The notes beneath the pieces are model-generated. The model worked only from the letters and a program-made list of their open reading frames with translations, was not told the origin of the DNA and searched no databases. From Variovorax sp. 54 (GTDB lineage: Bacteria; Pseudomonadota; Gammaproteobacteria; Burkholderiales; Burkholderiaceae_C), in the NCBI RefSeq assembly GCF_002754375.1, contig NZ_PEFF01000001.1:1860001-1924000 (forward strand): a DNA stretch of 64,000 nt, given 5' to 3'. The position numbers were made by a program, and so were the translations under genes. Below, piece after piece: positions 27,674 through 35,289 of the stretch; the first letter of the stretch is position 1, and each line of letters opens with the position of its first letter.

Positions 27674-28648
27674 ATGAAGCAAGAACTGCGAGCCCTCTCG
27701 TTCGCGGCCGCCGCGCTGCTGGCCTCGGCCGGCGCGCTGGCCGACACCTACCCCTCGCGGCCGATCACGCTGGTGGTGGGCTTCCCCGCCGGCGGCGGTG
27801 CCGACACCGTGGCACGCATCGTGAGCGACAAGATGGCCAAGCTGCTCGGCCAGCCGATCGTCATCGACAACAAGCCGGGCGCCGGCACCACCATCGCATC
27901 CGACCAGGTCGCGCGCGCCGCGCCCGACGGCTACACGCTGCTGCTGGGCAGCGCCAACCTCTACGGCAGCGACAAGCTGCTCTACAAGAGCGTGAAGTAC
28001 GACGGCGCGAAAAGCTTCGTGCCGATCTCGCGCTGGAGCTCCGCGCCGATGCTGCTGGCCGTCAACAAGGACGTGAGCGCGAAGACCGTGCAGGCGCTGA
28101 TCGCCGAGGCGCGGCAGAACCCCGGCAAGCTGGCGTATTCGTCGTCGGGCGCCGGCGTGGTCACGCACCTGGCCGGCCTGTCGTTCGAGAAGGCAGCCGG
28201 CGTGCAGATGCTGCATGTGCCGTACAAGGGCGGCGCCCCGTCGATCCAGGCCGTGGCCGCGGGCGACGTGCAGCTCACCTTCGGCACGCCGCCCTCGGTG
28301 CTGCCGATGGCGCAGGGCCAGAAGCTGCGCGTGCTGGCCGTCACCTCGGGCCAACGCTCGCCGCTCTTTCCCGACGTGCCCAGCGTGGCCGAGGCCGGCG
28401 TGAAGGGCTACGACTACACCTTCTGGTTCGGCCTCTTCGCACCCGCAGGCCTGCCGCCGGAGGTGACGCAGAAGCTGTTCGACGCCAGCGTGGCGGCGCT
28501 CAACGACCCCGAGGTGAAGGCGCGACTGGAGAAGTCGGGCAACGAGTCGGCGCCCTCGAAGTCGCTGGCCGAATTCCGTGCCTGGGCCCTGGCCGAAGGC
28601 GCGAAGTCGAAGGAACTCACCGCGCGCTCCGGCGCGAGCATCGAATGA
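27674..28648 (+). CDS. Bug-family (TctC) tripartite tricarboxylate transporter receptor
   Basis: This is a periplasmic solute receptor of 324 residues with a signal peptide (hydrophobic SFAAAALLASAGALA, cut before DTYPSRP). The mature part has the Bug landmarks: YPSRPITLVVGFPAGGGADT, then IDNKPGAGTTIASDQVARA and VPYKGGAPSIQAVAAGDVQL. Receptors of this group bind carboxylic acids and are very numerous in Burkholderiales, often without dedicated permease genes, as here. It is 41 bases after the crotonase gene and overlaps the CoA transferase by four bases. It probably captures the acid that the operon activates and degrades. Confidence 0.93.
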   Translation: MKQELRALSFAAAALLASAGALADTYPSRPITLVVGFPAGGGADTVARIVSDKMAKLLGQPIVIDNKPGAGTTIASDQVARAAPDGYTLLLGSANLYGSDKLLYKSVKYDGAKSFVPISRWSSAPMLLAVNKDVSAKTVQALIAEARQNPGKLAYSSSGAGVVTHLAGLSFEKAAGVQMLHVPYKGGAPSIQAVAAGDVQLTFGTPPSVLPMAQGQKLRVLAVTSGQRSPLFPDVPSVAEAGVKGYDYTFWFGLFAPAGLPPEVTQKLFDASVAALNDPEVKARLEKSGNESAPSKSLAEFRAWALAEGAKSKELTARSGASIE

Positions 28649-29808
28649 CGACCGACGCAACCAAGGCGGGCCCGCTGCAGGGCTTCACCGTCATCGACCT
28701 GACCCGCGTGCTCGCAGGCCCGTACTGCACGATGCTGCTCGCCGACCTGGGCGCGCGCGTCATCAAGGTGGAGCAGCCCGGCCTGGGCGACGACGCGCGG
28801 CAGATCGGCCCCTTCGTCGAGGGCGACTCGGCCTACTTCATGTCGGTCAACCGCAACAAGGAGTCGATTGCGCTCGACCTGAAGGCGCCGGCCGACCGCG
28901 CGGTCTTCGAACAGCTGCTGGCCACGGCCGACGTGCTGGTCGAGAACTTCCGGCCCGGCACGATGGAAAAGCTGGGCTACGACTGGCCGACGCTGCGGGC
29001 GCGCTTTCCCCAACTGGTGTTCACCTCGGTCTCGGGCTTCGGCCAGACCGGGCCGTACAGCAAGCGCCCCGCCTACGACATGGTGGTGCAGGCAATGGGC
29101 GGCATCATGAGCCTCACCGGCCACCCGGGCGCGCCGCCGACGCGCGTGGGCGTGTCGATCGGCGACCTCGGCGCGGGCCTGTACGCGGCCATCGGCACGC
29201 AGGCCGCGCTGCTGCAGCGCGGTCGCACGGGCCGGGGCGACCGGGTCGACGTGGCGATGCTCGACTGCCAGGTCGCGCTGCTCGAGAACGCGATCTCGCG
29301 CATGGAGGCGGAAGGCCGCGCGCCGGGGCCGATCGGCTCGCGGCACCCGTCGATCACGCCCTTCGACGTGTTCCGCGCAGCCGACGGCTGGTTCGTGATC
29401 GCGGCGGGCAACGACGCGCTGTTCCAGCGCCTGTGCACTGCCCTCGACCTGCCCGCGCTCGCCGAGGACGCGCGCTTTGCCACCAACGCGGCACGCTGCC
29501 AGCACCACGAGGCGCTGAAGCAATTGCTCGAAGAGCGCCTGTCGACCGCGCCCTGCGCACACTGGCAGGCGCTGCTGATGCAGCACAACATTCCCACCGG
29601 CGACTACAACGACGTGGCGGCGGTGGTGAAAGACCCGCAGGTGCAGGCGCGCGAGATGCTGGTGCAGGTGCGCACGCAGGGCGGCCAGTCGCTCACGGTG
29701 GCGGGCAACCCGGTGCATGTCGGCGGGCTGCGCACGCAGGTGCGGCGGCAGCCGCCGCGGCTGGACCAGGACCGGAAAGCCATCCTGGCGTCACTCGCGC
29801 AGGCTTGA
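28645..29808 (+). CDS. Class III CoA transferase (CaiB/BaiF family)
   Basis: This enzyme moves CoA between carboxylic acids. It has 387 residues from an ATG that overlaps the Bug gene stop (ATGA). It shows the family opening GFTVIDLTRVLAGPYCTMLL, the segment VENFRPGTMEKLGYD and the catalytic aspartate Asp174 in SIGDLGAGLY. With the crotonase-fold protein and the acid receptor it makes a compact uptake and CoA-activation route. The acid cannot be named from sequence. It is the last gene before a small lipoprotein gene 34 bases on. Confidence 0.93.
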   Translation: MTTDATKAGPLQGFTVIDLTRVLAGPYCTMLLADLGARVIKVEQPGLGDDARQIGPFVEGDSAYFMSVNRNKESIALDLKAPADRAVFEQLLATADVLVENFRPGTMEKLGYDWPTLRARFPQLVFTSVSGFGQTGPYSKRPAYDMVVQAMGGIMSLTGHPGAPPTRVGVSIGDLGAGLYAAIGTQAALLQRGRTGRGDRVDVAMLDCQVALLENAISRMEAEGRAPGPIGSRHPSITPFDVFRAADGWFVIAAGNDALFQRLCTALDLPALAEDARFATNAARCQHHEALKQLLEERLSTAPCAHWQALLMQHNIPTGDYNDVAAVVKDPQVQAREMLVQVRTQGGQSLTVAGNPVHVGGLRTQVRRQPPRLDQDRKAILASLAQA

Positions 29809-29842
29809 GCAGGACGGGGCCGGCAGGTGCAGAATCCGGCCC

Positions 29843-30067
29843 ATGCAACGCAGTGACCGCCTCCGCCCCTTCGTCCTTTCCGCGCTCGGCCTCGCGGGTG
29901 CGCTGCTGCTGAGCGGCTGCGCGGTGGTCAGCGTCGCGAGCACCGCCGTGAGCGTGGGCGCCGGCGCAGTCGGCCTCGCGGCCGATGCCGCCATCGGCAC
30001 CGCGCGTATCACCGGCAAGGTGGTGGGTGCGGCGGCCGACGCGGTGATTCCCGACAGCAAGGACTGA
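29843..30067 (+). CDS. Small lipoprotein of unknown function
   Basis: This 74-residue protein has a lipoprotein signal with lipobox LLSGC (Cys at about residue 26) and a mature part of only about 48 residues. It consists of an Ala/Gly/Val-rich helix (VSVASTAVSVGAGAVGLAAD, and on to VVGAAADAVIPD), with no cysteine other than the anchor. Ala at +2 after the cysteine would allow sorting to the outer membrane. Proteins like this are common in Burkholderiales and have no assigned role. It is convergent with the HoxX-like gene, with 13 bases between stops. Confidence 0.72.
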   Translation: MQRSDRLRPFVLSALGLAGALLLSGCAVVSVASTAVSVGAGAVGLAADAAIGTARITGKVVGAAADAVIPDSKD

Positions 30068-30080
30068 TCCGCTTCCCGCC

Positions 30081-31793
30081 TCAGCGCGGCAGGCCCAGCG
30101 CCGCGAGGTGCGCGGGCGTGTGCTGCGCCTTCTCCTTGCGCACGAAGGCCGAACGCAGCGCCGCGTGCGGCTCGGCCGGATCGAAGAAATTGCGCCGCAT
30201 GTGCGCCAGCTCCTCGTCGCGATACGCCTGCAGCGGCTTGGCCGCTTCGTCGCGGGCGCGCACCGCCTGCTTCTGCGCAACGCGCGCAGCCAGGTCCGGC
30301 GATGCCGCCAGTTGCGCGGCCAGCCGGCCAACCTCGTCACCCAGCTCCTCCGGCGCCGCCTGCAGCACGCGCTGCGCCAGGCCCAGCGCCACCGCGCGTT
30401 TCGCGCTCACGGGCAACGCCGACTGCGTGAGCCGCTCGGCCTCGTCGGCGCCCACGCGGCGCGGCAGGCTGTAGGTCCAGTATTCGGAGCCGTGCAGGCC
30501 CATCAACGTGTAGTGCGGGTTGAGCACCACGCCGTCGCGGCACCACACCTCGTCGGCCGCAAGCGCGAGCATCACGCCGCCCGCCGCGGCATTGCCGCCC
30601 AGCGCGGCCACGGTGAGGCGGTCGGTGGTGGTGAGCACGGCCTCGACCAGGTCGTTCATCGCGTGGATGTTCGCCCACGATTCCTCCGCCGGATCGGCCG
30701 CCGCCTCGATCACGTTCAGGTGGATGCCGTTGGAGAAGAAGTCGCGCAGCCCGCCGAGCACCAGCACCGACGTCGGGCGGGTGCAGGCGAAGCGGTAGGC
30801 AACCAGCAGACGCCGGCATTGCGCGGTGCTCATGGCGCCGCCCGCGAACGAGAAGTTCAGCACGCCGACAGCGCCGTGCTCGCTGTAGCGCATGTCGGTC
30901 CAGGTGCGGCGGCCAGCGGGCAACTCGAGCGGCGCGGGCACCTCGGGCAGCCCCGCAGGCAGCCGCGCACCCAGTGCTTCGACCGCCGGCAGCTTGTAGC
31001 TCGGCAGGCCCGAACCCGGCTCGCGCCAAGGCCGCAGTTGCGTGAGCCAGACCGCGCCGTCTACCGTGGCGCGGCAGACCGCACCGGTGCGCGTGGCGAT
31101 CAGTTCGCCGGGCGTGCCGCGCAGTTCGTCTTCGGCATGGCCGCCGTGCAGGTACCACGGCGCGCCCAGCAGTTCGTCGAGTACGCCGGGCTGCGAATCG
31201 GCCGCGCGCAGGTGCTGCAGCACCGAGTCGGTGGTCTGCGTGGCCCAGTCGATGCGGCGCTCGGCCTGCTTCATGAAGGGCCGCCAACCGGCGGCGAGGT
31301 CGGCCGCCTTCTGCCGCTTCGGCTTGTACGTGCCCGAGGCGAAACGCTCGACCGCCAGCAGCACCGCATCGACGGCGGCATCGGCCACCTCGCCGCGGTA
31401 CAGGTCGCTCTTGCCGGCCTGCGGCGGCACCTTCAGCGGCGACCAGGCCCAGACATCGCCGGCGTCCATCTCGGCCACGGCCTCGAGCACGGTGACGCCC
31501 CAGCTGGCAACGCCGCCCTGCAGCGTCCGGTCGAGCGACGACGGGCCCCGGTCGCCGGGCGGGCCCGGGTGCACGATCAGGCAGGTGTGGACGCGCCAGA
31601 CATCCTCGGGAATCGCCGTGGTCAGCATCGGCGCGACGACGAGCGCGGGCGCGTGCTGGCGCACCGCCTCACGCAGCGCCTCGTCATCGCCGAGCGCCAG
31701 CACGATGCCTGCTGTGTGACCCCGGTCCTGGAGTTCGGCCAGCACGCGCTGCGTGAGGCTGTTGAAGGCGCTCGTGACGAGCAGGATGTGCAT
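30081..31793 (-). CDS. hoxX: HoxX-like hydrogenase maturation/formyl-transfer protein (orphan)
   Basis: The 570-residue protein joins two domains: an N-terminal formyltransferase-like domain with IVHPGPPGDRGPSSLD and VLEAVAEMDAGDVWAWS, and a C-terminal crotonase-like domain with LGGLRDFFSNGIHLN and LGGNAAAGGVMLALAADEVW. This is the HoxX architecture. HoxX takes formyl-tetrahydrofolate and, through a formyl-CoA-type intermediate, makes the CO ligand for [NiFe]-hydrogenase in air. No hydrogenase or hyp genes are visible in the window. The ATG at 31793 has a GAGG site upstream; the ATG at 31805 has none and would sit within a palindrome. Confidence 0.9.
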   Translation of the reverse strand: MHILLVTSAFNSLTQRVLAELQDRGHTAGIVLALGDDEALREAVRQHAPALVVAPMLTTAIPEDVWRVHTCLIVHPGPPGDRGPSSLDRTLQGGVASWGVTVLEAVAEMDAGDVWAWSPLKVPPQAGKSDLYRGEVADAAVDAVLLAVERFASGTYKPKRQKAADLAAGWRPFMKQAERRIDWATQTTDSVLQHLRAADSQPGVLDELLGAPWYLHGGHAEDELRGTPGELIATRTGAVCRATVDGAVWLTQLRPWREPGSGLPSYKLPAVEALGARLPAGLPEVPAPLELPAGRRTWTDMRYSEHGAVGVLNFSFAGGAMSTAQCRRLLVAYRFACTRPTSVLVLGGLRDFFSNGIHLNVIEAAADPAEESWANIHAMNDLVEAVLTTTDRLTVAALGGNAAAGGVMLALAADEVWCRDGVVLNPHYTLMGLHGSEYWTYSLPRRVGADEAERLTQSALPVSAKRAVALGLAQRVLQAAPEELGDEVGRLAAQLAASPDLAARVAQKQAVRARDEAAKPLQAYRDEELAHMRRNFFDPAEPHAALRSAFVRKEKAQHTPAHLAALGLPR

Positions 31794-31804
31794 GGGCGGC
31801 CTCA

Positions 31805-31828
31805 TTGACGTTTGTTTCTAAACGTCAA
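31805..31828. promoter_or_regulatory. Perfect inverted repeat upstream of hoxX (candidate operator)
   Basis: TTGACGTTT (31805-31813) and AAACGTCAA (31820-31828) are perfect 9-bp arms around a 6-bp spacer. The site begins 12 bases upstream of the chosen hoxX start, where it would block or recruit transcription of hoxX and perhaps of the divergent sulP gene. Confidence 0.55.
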
Positions 31829-31836
31829 AAATGTAT

Positions 31837-31870
31837 CTTTCAGCCTCGCCGCCGATAAGCTGGCTGAAAG
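31837..31870. promoter_or_regulatory. Second perfect inverted repeat in the hoxX/sulP gap
   Basis: CTTTCAGCC (31837-31845) and GGCTGAAAG (31862-31870) are perfect 9-bp arms with a 16-base spacer. It lies 56 bases before the sulP start. It could be an operator or, if transcribed, a hairpin in the sulP leader. Confidence 0.5.
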
Positions 31871-31926
31871 TACTCACCCCGGGAAATCGCGGGCCCGCCG
31901 CGACGGCCGGGCCACAATGACCGCAC

Positions 31927-33606
31927 ATGTCGTCACCGCTGAACCTCACCCGCTTCCGACCCCGCCTGATGGACACGATGGCGGGCTACGACCGGGGGCG
32001 GTTCCTGAGGGACCTGGGCGCGGGCGCCACGGTGGGCATCGTGGCGCTGCCGCTGGCCATGGCCTTTGCCATCGCCTCGGGGCTCAAGCCCGAGGCCGGC
32101 ATCTGGACCGCGATCATCGCGGGCTTCCTGATCTCATTCCTGGGCGGCTCGGCCGTGCAGATCGGCGGGCCGGCGGGCGCGTTCATCGTGATCGTCTACG
32201 GCATCGTCGAGCGCTATGGCGTGGCCAACCTGCTGATCGCCACCGCCTGCGCGGGCGTGCTGCTGTTCATGGCGGGGCTGTTCGGGCTCGGGCGACTGGT
32301 GCGCTTCGTGCCGCTGTCGATCGTGGTCGGCTTCACCAACGGCATCGCGGTGCTGATCCTGCTGTCGCAGCTCAAGGATTTGCTCGGCCTCACGGTGGAG
32401 CGCATGCCGGCTGACGTGTTCTCGCAGCTGCACGCGATGGCGCTGCGGCTGGACACCTTCAACCCGCAGGCCTTCGCGCTCGGGCTGGCCTGCGTGCTCG
32501 GCCTGCTGGCGTGGTCGCGGCTGTTTCGCGGCGACTCGGCGCTGGCGCGTGCGGTGCAGCGCGTGGGCGGGCGGTGGGTGCAGACGCGCCCGGTGCAGAT
32601 CGTCGGGCGCATCCCGGGGCCGATCGTCGCGCTGGTGTCGCTCACGCTGGTGTCGTGGGGCTTCGCGCTGCCAGTAGAGACCATCGGCACGCGCTTCGGC
32701 GGCATTCCCGAGGGCGTGCCGGCCTTCGCGCTGCCCGACTTTTCGTGGGAGACCGTCAAGCAACTGGTGACGCCGACGCTCACCATCGCGCTGCTCGGCG
32801 CCATCGAGTCGCTGCTGTGCGCGCGCGTGGCCGACCAGGTCAGCGGCCAGCCGCGCCACGACCCCAACCAGGAGCTGATGGCGCAGGGCATCGCGAACAT
32901 CGTCACGCCCTTTTTCGGCGGCATGCCGGCCACGGGCACCATCGCGCGCACCGTGACCAACATCCGCTCGGGCGGCAGCTCGCCCATTGCGGGCATCGTG
33001 CATGCGGTCACGCTGCTGCTCGTGGTGCTGCTGGCGGCGCCGCTGGCGCGCCACGTGCCACTCGCGGTGCTGGCGGGCATCCTGGTGTTCGTGGGGCTGA
33101 ACATGGGCGAATGGCGCGAGTTCACGCCCGGCCAGCTGCGCCACTTCAGCCGCCACTACCGGCTGCTGATGCTCGGCACCTTCTTACTCACCGTGGTGTT
33201 CGACCTCACGGTGGCGGTGCAGGTGGGCATCGTGCTGGCGTGTGCGCTCTTCATCCGGCGCATGAGCGGGCTGTTCAGCGTCGAGCTCGTGACCTTGCAG
33301 CCGCCGGTGCTCACCTACCGGCTGTACGGCGCGATGTTCTTCGGCGCGGCGGCCAAGCTCGACGAAGCAGTGAACGCCGCTGAGCGCGCACCGCGCGGCA
33401 TGACGGTGGTGCTGGACGCCACGCACCTGATCTACATCGATGCCACCGGCGTCGATGCGCTGCGGCAGCTGCACCGGGCGGTGCTGGCGCGCGACGGGCT
33501 GTTGCGCATCGAGTCGCTGCAACCGCAGCCGCTGGAGGTGCTGGAGCGTTCAGGCTTCGCCGAGGAGCTGACGACGGGCCAGCCCGGCGCGTCGCACAGC
33601 GCCTGA
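31927..33606 (+). CDS. SulP-family inorganic anion transporter with STAS domain
   Basis: This is an inner-membrane anion carrier of 559 residues. The membrane part (about residues 25-425) has some 10-14 hydrophobic segments and conserved SulP stretches such as GATVGIVALPLAMAFAIASG, IGGPAGAFIVIV and FGGMPATGTIARTVTNIRSG. The C-terminal STAS domain (about 440-545) is present, with VVLDATHLIYIDATGVDAL. Family members carry sulfate, bicarbonate or dicarboxylates; the sequence does not decide among them. The GATG-type start at 31927 gives a normal N-terminus. It is divergent from hoxX. Confidence 0.93.
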   Translation: MSSPLNLTRFRPRLMDTMAGYDRGRFLRDLGAGATVGIVALPLAMAFAIASGLKPEAGIWTAIIAGFLISFLGGSAVQIGGPAGAFIVIVYGIVERYGVANLLIATACAGVLLFMAGLFGLGRLVRFVPLSIVVGFTNGIAVLILLSQLKDLLGLTVERMPADVFSQLHAMALRLDTFNPQAFALGLACVLGLLAWSRLFRGDSALARAVQRVGGRWVQTRPVQIVGRIPGPIVALVSLTLVSWGFALPVETIGTRFGGIPEGVPAFALPDFSWETVKQLVTPTLTIALLGAIESLLCARVADQVSGQPRHDPNQELMAQGIANIVTPFFGGMPATGTIARTVTNIRSGGSSPIAGIVHAVTLLLVVLLAAPLARHVPLAVLAGILVFVGLNMGEWREFTPGQLRHFSRHYRLLMLGTFLLTVVFDLTVAVQVGIVLACALFIRRMSGLFSVELVTLQPPVLTYRLYGAMFFGAAAKLDEAVNAAERAPRGMTVVLDATHLIYIDATGVDALRQLHRAVLARDGLLRIESLQPQPLEVLERSGFAEELTTGQPGASHSA

Positions 33607-33614
33607 TTGCCGCG

Positions 33615-34118
33615 CTACGGCGCCTCGGTGCCCCGGTCGGGCGACGACCCGCTGCGCACCACGCGCTGGTCGTCGTTCAGCGTGGCCGTGAACACCATCG
33701 ACGAGTTCGGCGGCTGCACCCAGCGCCATTCCCATTCGGTCTCGCGCTTGAGCGCATAGGGCGTGACCTTGGCCGGCTTGCCGAGCAGCTTGCGCAGGTC
33801 TTCCATCATCATGCCGGGCTGCACCTTGGCGAAGTTCTCGGGCGTGAGCACCTGGCGCAGCGCGCTCATCTTGCCGTCGGCGCCGATGGTGATCATGTAG
33901 TTCTTCTGGCCCTGCGGCTGGCGGTTGAACTCCAGCACGCGGCCGTTGGGCACGTCCCAGACGTTCTCGGGTTCGCCGAAACGCGCGCGCACGTCGGCCT
34001 CGGTCGAGACGCCTTCTTCGAGCTCGCTGATGCGCTGCGGATCGCAGCCGGCGAGCCCGATGAGCCCCGCCAGCAGAGCCGCTGCAAGGCCGATCCGGCC
34101 CTTCTGAAATCGTTGCAT
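33615..34118 (-). CDS. Lipoprotein with BamE (SmpA/OmlA)-like domain
   Basis: This 167-residue protein has a lipoprotein signal ending LIGLAGC (Cys25) and then a BamE-type fold: VSTEADVRARFGEPENVWDV, followed later by a second half with VQPGMMMEDLRKLLGKPAKV. BamE supports outer-membrane protein assembly. The residue after the lipid cysteine is Asp, which in E. coli keeps a lipoprotein in the inner membrane, so a true BamE role is doubtful. The duplicated BamE-like half is also unlike BamE itself. It is convergent with sulP, with 8 bases between the stops. Confidence 0.82.
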   Translation of the reverse strand: MQRFQKGRIGLAAALLAGLIGLAGCDPQRISELEEGVSTEADVRARFGEPENVWDVPNGRVLEFNRQPQGQKNYMITIGADGKMSALRQVLTPENFAKVQPGMMMEDLRKLLGKPAKVTPYALKRETEWEWRWVQPPNSSMVFTATLNDDQRVVRSGSSPDRGTEAP

Positions 34119-34157
34119 GCCGTCCCCGGTAAAATTCGAGCGATAAAGGTCCAGTCT

Positions 34158-34364
34158 ATGTCTATCTTCCGCCGCCCCCACTACACCTCCGAGATCACGA
34201 ACTTCATCGAGGAGATGAAGGAAAAGAAGCCGACGCTGGAAGCCGAACAGCGCGCCGGCCGCGCCCTGCTCTGGGACAAGCACCTCGACCGCAGCCTGCT
34301 CGAGGAGTACAGCGAAGCCCGCGTGCCGATGCAGCCGTACGTCTACCAGACCCAACCCAAGTGA
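34158..34364 (+). CDS. DUF3460 family protein
   Basis: This is a 68-residue protein that matches the small DUF3460 family of betaproteobacteria (FRRPHYTSEITNFIEEMKEK...QRAGRALLWDK). It is hydrophilic, mostly helical and without signal or membrane segment. A TAAAAT hexamer 28 bases upstream of the start could serve as -10 element. In related genomes it stands next to scpA, as it does here. Its function is unknown. Confidence 0.85.
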   Translation: MSIFRRPHYTSEITNFIEEMKEKKPTLEAEQRAGRALLWDKHLDRSLLEEYSEARVPMQPYVYQTQPK

Positions 34365-34406
34365 ATGGTGCCCACCCGGCATCCCGCCGCCCCGCGTGCG
34401 CGCACA

Positions 34407-34423
34407 GCTATTAAGTTGATAGC
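34407..34423. repeat. GCTAT..ATAGC palindromic motif (17 bp)
   Basis: GCTATTAAGTTGATAGC is an imperfect palindrome in the gap between the DUF3460 gene and scpA, AT-rich in a GC-rich context. A second, more degenerate copy lies at 60201-60217. I associate this motif type with intergenic regions of Comamonadaceae; its role is not known. Confidence 0.55.
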
Positions 34424-34432
34424 AACCGCCTC

Positions 34433-35269
34433 ATGAGCGCAGACGAGGACAACGGCACGATCGTGGCCAGCATGCCCGAGGTCGTCGACCAGGTCGCCCT
34501 GGCCCGGCTCTACGGCGAGCCGCTGTTCGCGATGCCGAAAGACCTGTACATCCCGCCCGAGGCGCTGCAGGTTTTTCTGGAGGCCTTCGAGGGCCCGCTC
34601 GACCTGTTGCTGTACCTGATCCGCAAGCAGAACTTCAACATCCTCGACATCCCGATGGCGGGACTCACGCGGCAGTACCTGAGCTACGTCGACGAAATTC
34701 GCCAGACCAACCTCGAACTCGCGGCCGAATACCTGCTGATGGCCGCGATGCTGATCGAGATCAAGTCGCGCATGCTGCTGCCGCCCAAGAAGGTGGCCGA
34801 CGGCGAAGAAGCCGAAGACCCGCGCGCCGAACTGGTTCGCCGGCTCATGGAGTACGAGCAGACCAAGCTGCAGGCCGCCGCCATCAGCGCGCTGCCCACC
34901 TACGGGCGCGACTTCTGGAAGGCGCAGGTCTACATCGAGCAGTCGATCAAGCCGCGCTTCCCCGACGTCGACGTGGTCGAGCTGCGCGATGCCTGGGCCG
35001 ACATCATGAAGCGCGCCAAGCTCGTGCAGCACCACAAGATCTCACGCGAAGAACTCAACGTGCGCGAGCACATGAGCATCGTGCTGCGCCACCTGCAGGG
35101 CCAGCGTTTCGTCGAGTTCGAAAAGCTCTTCGATGTTTCGCGCGGCGTGCCCGTGCTGATCGTCACCTTCATCGCGATGCTCGAGCTCGCGAAAGAAACG
35201 CTGATCGACATCACGCAGGCCGAGGCCTTCGCCCCTATTTACGTCCGACTGGCCTACTCGCCGGCCTGA
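34433..35269 (+). CDS. scpA: Segregation and condensation protein A
   Basis: ScpA is the kleisin subunit that, with ScpB, bridges the SMC heads to compact and separate chromosomes. The 278-residue sequence has the kleisin N-terminal region (FEGPLDLLLYLIRKQNFNIL, then DIPMAGLTRQYLSYVDEI), the helix AAEYLLMAAMLIEIKSRMLL and the C-terminal winged helix that contacts SMC (FVTFIAMLELAKETLIDITQ-like). scpB is not adjacent. It is followed after 20 bases by nadB. Confidence 0.95.
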   Translation: MSADEDNGTIVASMPEVVDQVALARLYGEPLFAMPKDLYIPPEALQVFLEAFEGPLDLLLYLIRKQNFNILDIPMAGLTRQYLSYVDEIRQTNLELAAEYLLMAAMLIEIKSRMLLPPKKVADGEEAEDPRAELVRRLMEYEQTKLQAAAISALPTYGRDFWKAQVYIEQSIKPRFPDVDVVELRDAWADIMKRAKLVQHHKISREELNVREHMSIVLRHLQGQRFVEFEKLFDVSRGVPVLIVTFIAMLELAKETLIDITQAEAFAPIYVRLAYSPA

Positions 35270-35289
35270 CCCTACCGGTTCCCACGCCT

